56,495 nucleotides of DNA from an uncultured Methanobrevibacter sp. (GTDB lineage: Archaea > Methanobacteriota > Methanobacteria > Methanobacteriales > Methanobacteriaceae), in the NCBI RefSeq assembly GCF_900314615.1, contig NZ_OMWA01000018.1, forward strand, positions 1 through 56,495, read 5' to 3'. Shown here piece after piece: positions 55,565 through 56,495 of the stretch. The position numbers and the translations under genes are program-made. A model generated the notes under the pieces. That model made no database searches. It was not told the origin of the DNA and saw only the letters and a program-made list of their open reading frames with translations. Position 1 is the stretch's first letter, and each line of letters starts with the position of its first letter.

Positions 55565-56495
55565 ATTTTTTAACAGTTATTTTTACTTTTTTAGTCACTG
55601 CTTTGAAGTTTTTGTTACCTGCAAATTTAACAGCTGCTGTGTATTTACCTTTAACTAATTTTTTAAGGTTGAATGTCGCCTTACCATTATTTTTTGTTTT
55701 AACGGTTAATTTGACTTTTTTACCATTGACTTTAGTTGTTAGAGTAACTTTAACTTTTTTCATTGCTTTTCCTTTGTTGTCTTTTAAGACAATGGTGTAT
55801 TTTTTTGTTTTTGTTTTTAATGTTTTTGCCTTAGCAGTCATTTTAGGAGAAGCTTTTTTAACTACAACTTTTACACTAGCAGAAGATTTGACATAGTTTG
55901 TGGTTCCTTTGTAGGTTATTGTTGCAGTGTAAGTTTTTACAGGCAATGTTATTTTCAAGCTAACTTGACCATTTGTGTTAGTAGTTCTTTCGAATGTTTT
56001 ACCATTGATTTTGATGTAAACTTTTTGTTTTGCCAATGCTTTTCCATTAGCATCTTTTAATGTTGCTTTTAAGTATTTTCCAGTGTTATAAACCATTGTT
56101 AATTTAGAAGCTGATAACTTGGTAGCCAATGGTTTTACAGCAATTGATTTAGTAACAACTTGGCATGTAACAGGGTTTGTAATAGTTACGTTATAATTAC
56201 CTGCATCAAAGACAATGGAAAATACTGCAATACCGTTAACATCAGTAGTTGCATTGATTGTGTTTTCACCAACTTTGAAAGTAACATTTGTGTTAGCTAA
56301 TGCAACGCCATATTGGTCAGTGAAGTTAGCAGTGAATTTAGATGAAACACCATATGTTACAGTAACATCACTTGCTGAAATGGTTTCAGCAACAGTAACA
56401 GTAATAGCATAATCACGTCTTTCACCAGTCACCGGATTAACAACAGTAACATTATAAACACCAGCACCTAAAATTGAGAGATCATATGTAATGAT
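55563..56495 (-). CDS. Adhesin-like protein, C-terminal part (5' end outside the window)
   Basis: The frame is open to the window edge, giving 310 residues. It begins inside an Ig-like repeat (GVYNVTVVNPVTGERRDYAI) and continues through two more Ig-like units (TTDVNGIAVFSIVFDAGNYN, TNTNGQVSLKITLPVKTYTA) to a Lys-rich end (FKAVTKKVKITVKK). The last ~200 residues are clearly paralogous to the end of the adhesin gene at 50364. Internal GTG at 56432 is not a real start. Tandem adhesin genes are usual in this genus. Confidence 0.9.
   Translation of the reverse strand: MITYDLSILGAGVYNVTVVNPVTGERRDYAITVTVAETISASDVTVTYGVSSKFTANFTDQYGVALANTNVTFKVGENTINATTDVNGIAVFSIVFDAGNYNVTITNPVTCQVVTKSIAVKPLATKLSASKLTMVYNTGKYLKATLKDANGKALAKQKVYIKINGKTFERTTNTNGQVSLKITLPVKTYTATITYKGTTNYVKSSASVKVVVKKASPKMTAKAKTLKTKTKKYTIVLKDNKGKAMKKVKVTLTTKVNGKKVKLTVKTKNNGKATFNLKKLVKGKYTAAVKFAGNKNFKAVTKKVKITVKK

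Overview
The window comes from a methanogenic archaeon of the order Methanobacteriales, most likely a gut or rumen Methanobrevibacter. The signs are low GC, archaeal information-processing genes (Rpo4/F, Rpo11/L, TFS, SRP54, Csl4, Dph2, Pus10, L21e, Sec61-beta), a cobalamin gene (cbiL), an MsvR-type methanogen regulator, lysine genes of the diaminopimelate route, a pseudomurein-endopeptidase-like lysin and very large Ig/beta-helix adhesin-like proteins. The species cannot be fixed from the sequence alone.

Layout. 1-12320: the 3' part of a giant non-ribosomal peptide synthetase (end of one A domain, then PCP-[C-A-PCP]x3, then a reductase release domain) followed by a MATE exporter in the same operon. 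12553-15564: an informational operon (L21e broken by an apparent 40-nt deletion, RpoF, DUF655, KsgA, HemK-like methyltransferase, a small membrane protein). 15576-24842: mostly minus-strand housekeeping genes (lysA-dapF, argD plus a zinc-ribbon protein, an MFS transporter, OGG-type glycosylase, HisF, SecG/Sec61-beta, MoaC) with a Nudix hydrolase and a cyclophilin on the plus strand. 24847-38941: Pus10, SRP54, then Hpt, Dph2, Csl4, Rpo11, Nudix, TFS, a membrane protein, tRNA-Arg(UCG), an XPD/DinG-like helicase, CbiL, MsvR-like regulator, TatD, TcdA and TrmO (two enzymes acting on t6A37), a HEAT-repeat pseudogene and a TPR membrane protein.

38949-50363 is accessory. A RelE/RHH-type toxin-antitoxin pair lies between two diverged copies of a ~75-bp repeat. 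It is followed by about 1.1 kb of gene-poor AT-rich DNA and then a virus-derived cassette of two facing arms. The rightward arm (40804-46137) holds small ORFs, a possible annealing/SSB/helicase replication module, iteron-like repeats and a CoiA-like protein. The leftward arm (46161-50111) holds terminase large and small subunits, two small paralogous proteins and a pseudomurein-targeting C71-like lysin. No integrase, portal, capsid or tail gene is visible, so the cassette is a decayed provirus or a satellite-like element. 50364-56495: two adhesin-like surface proteins, the second cut by the window edge.

Patterns running across the window: (i) the three complete NRPS A domains read the same ten-residue specificity code and share long stretches of almost identical DNA; (ii) at least nine genes have their stop codon inside, or at the edge of, the hairpin of their own U-tract terminator; (iii) a 40-bp TTCG-bearing element occurs three times, once upstream of the MsvR-like gene.
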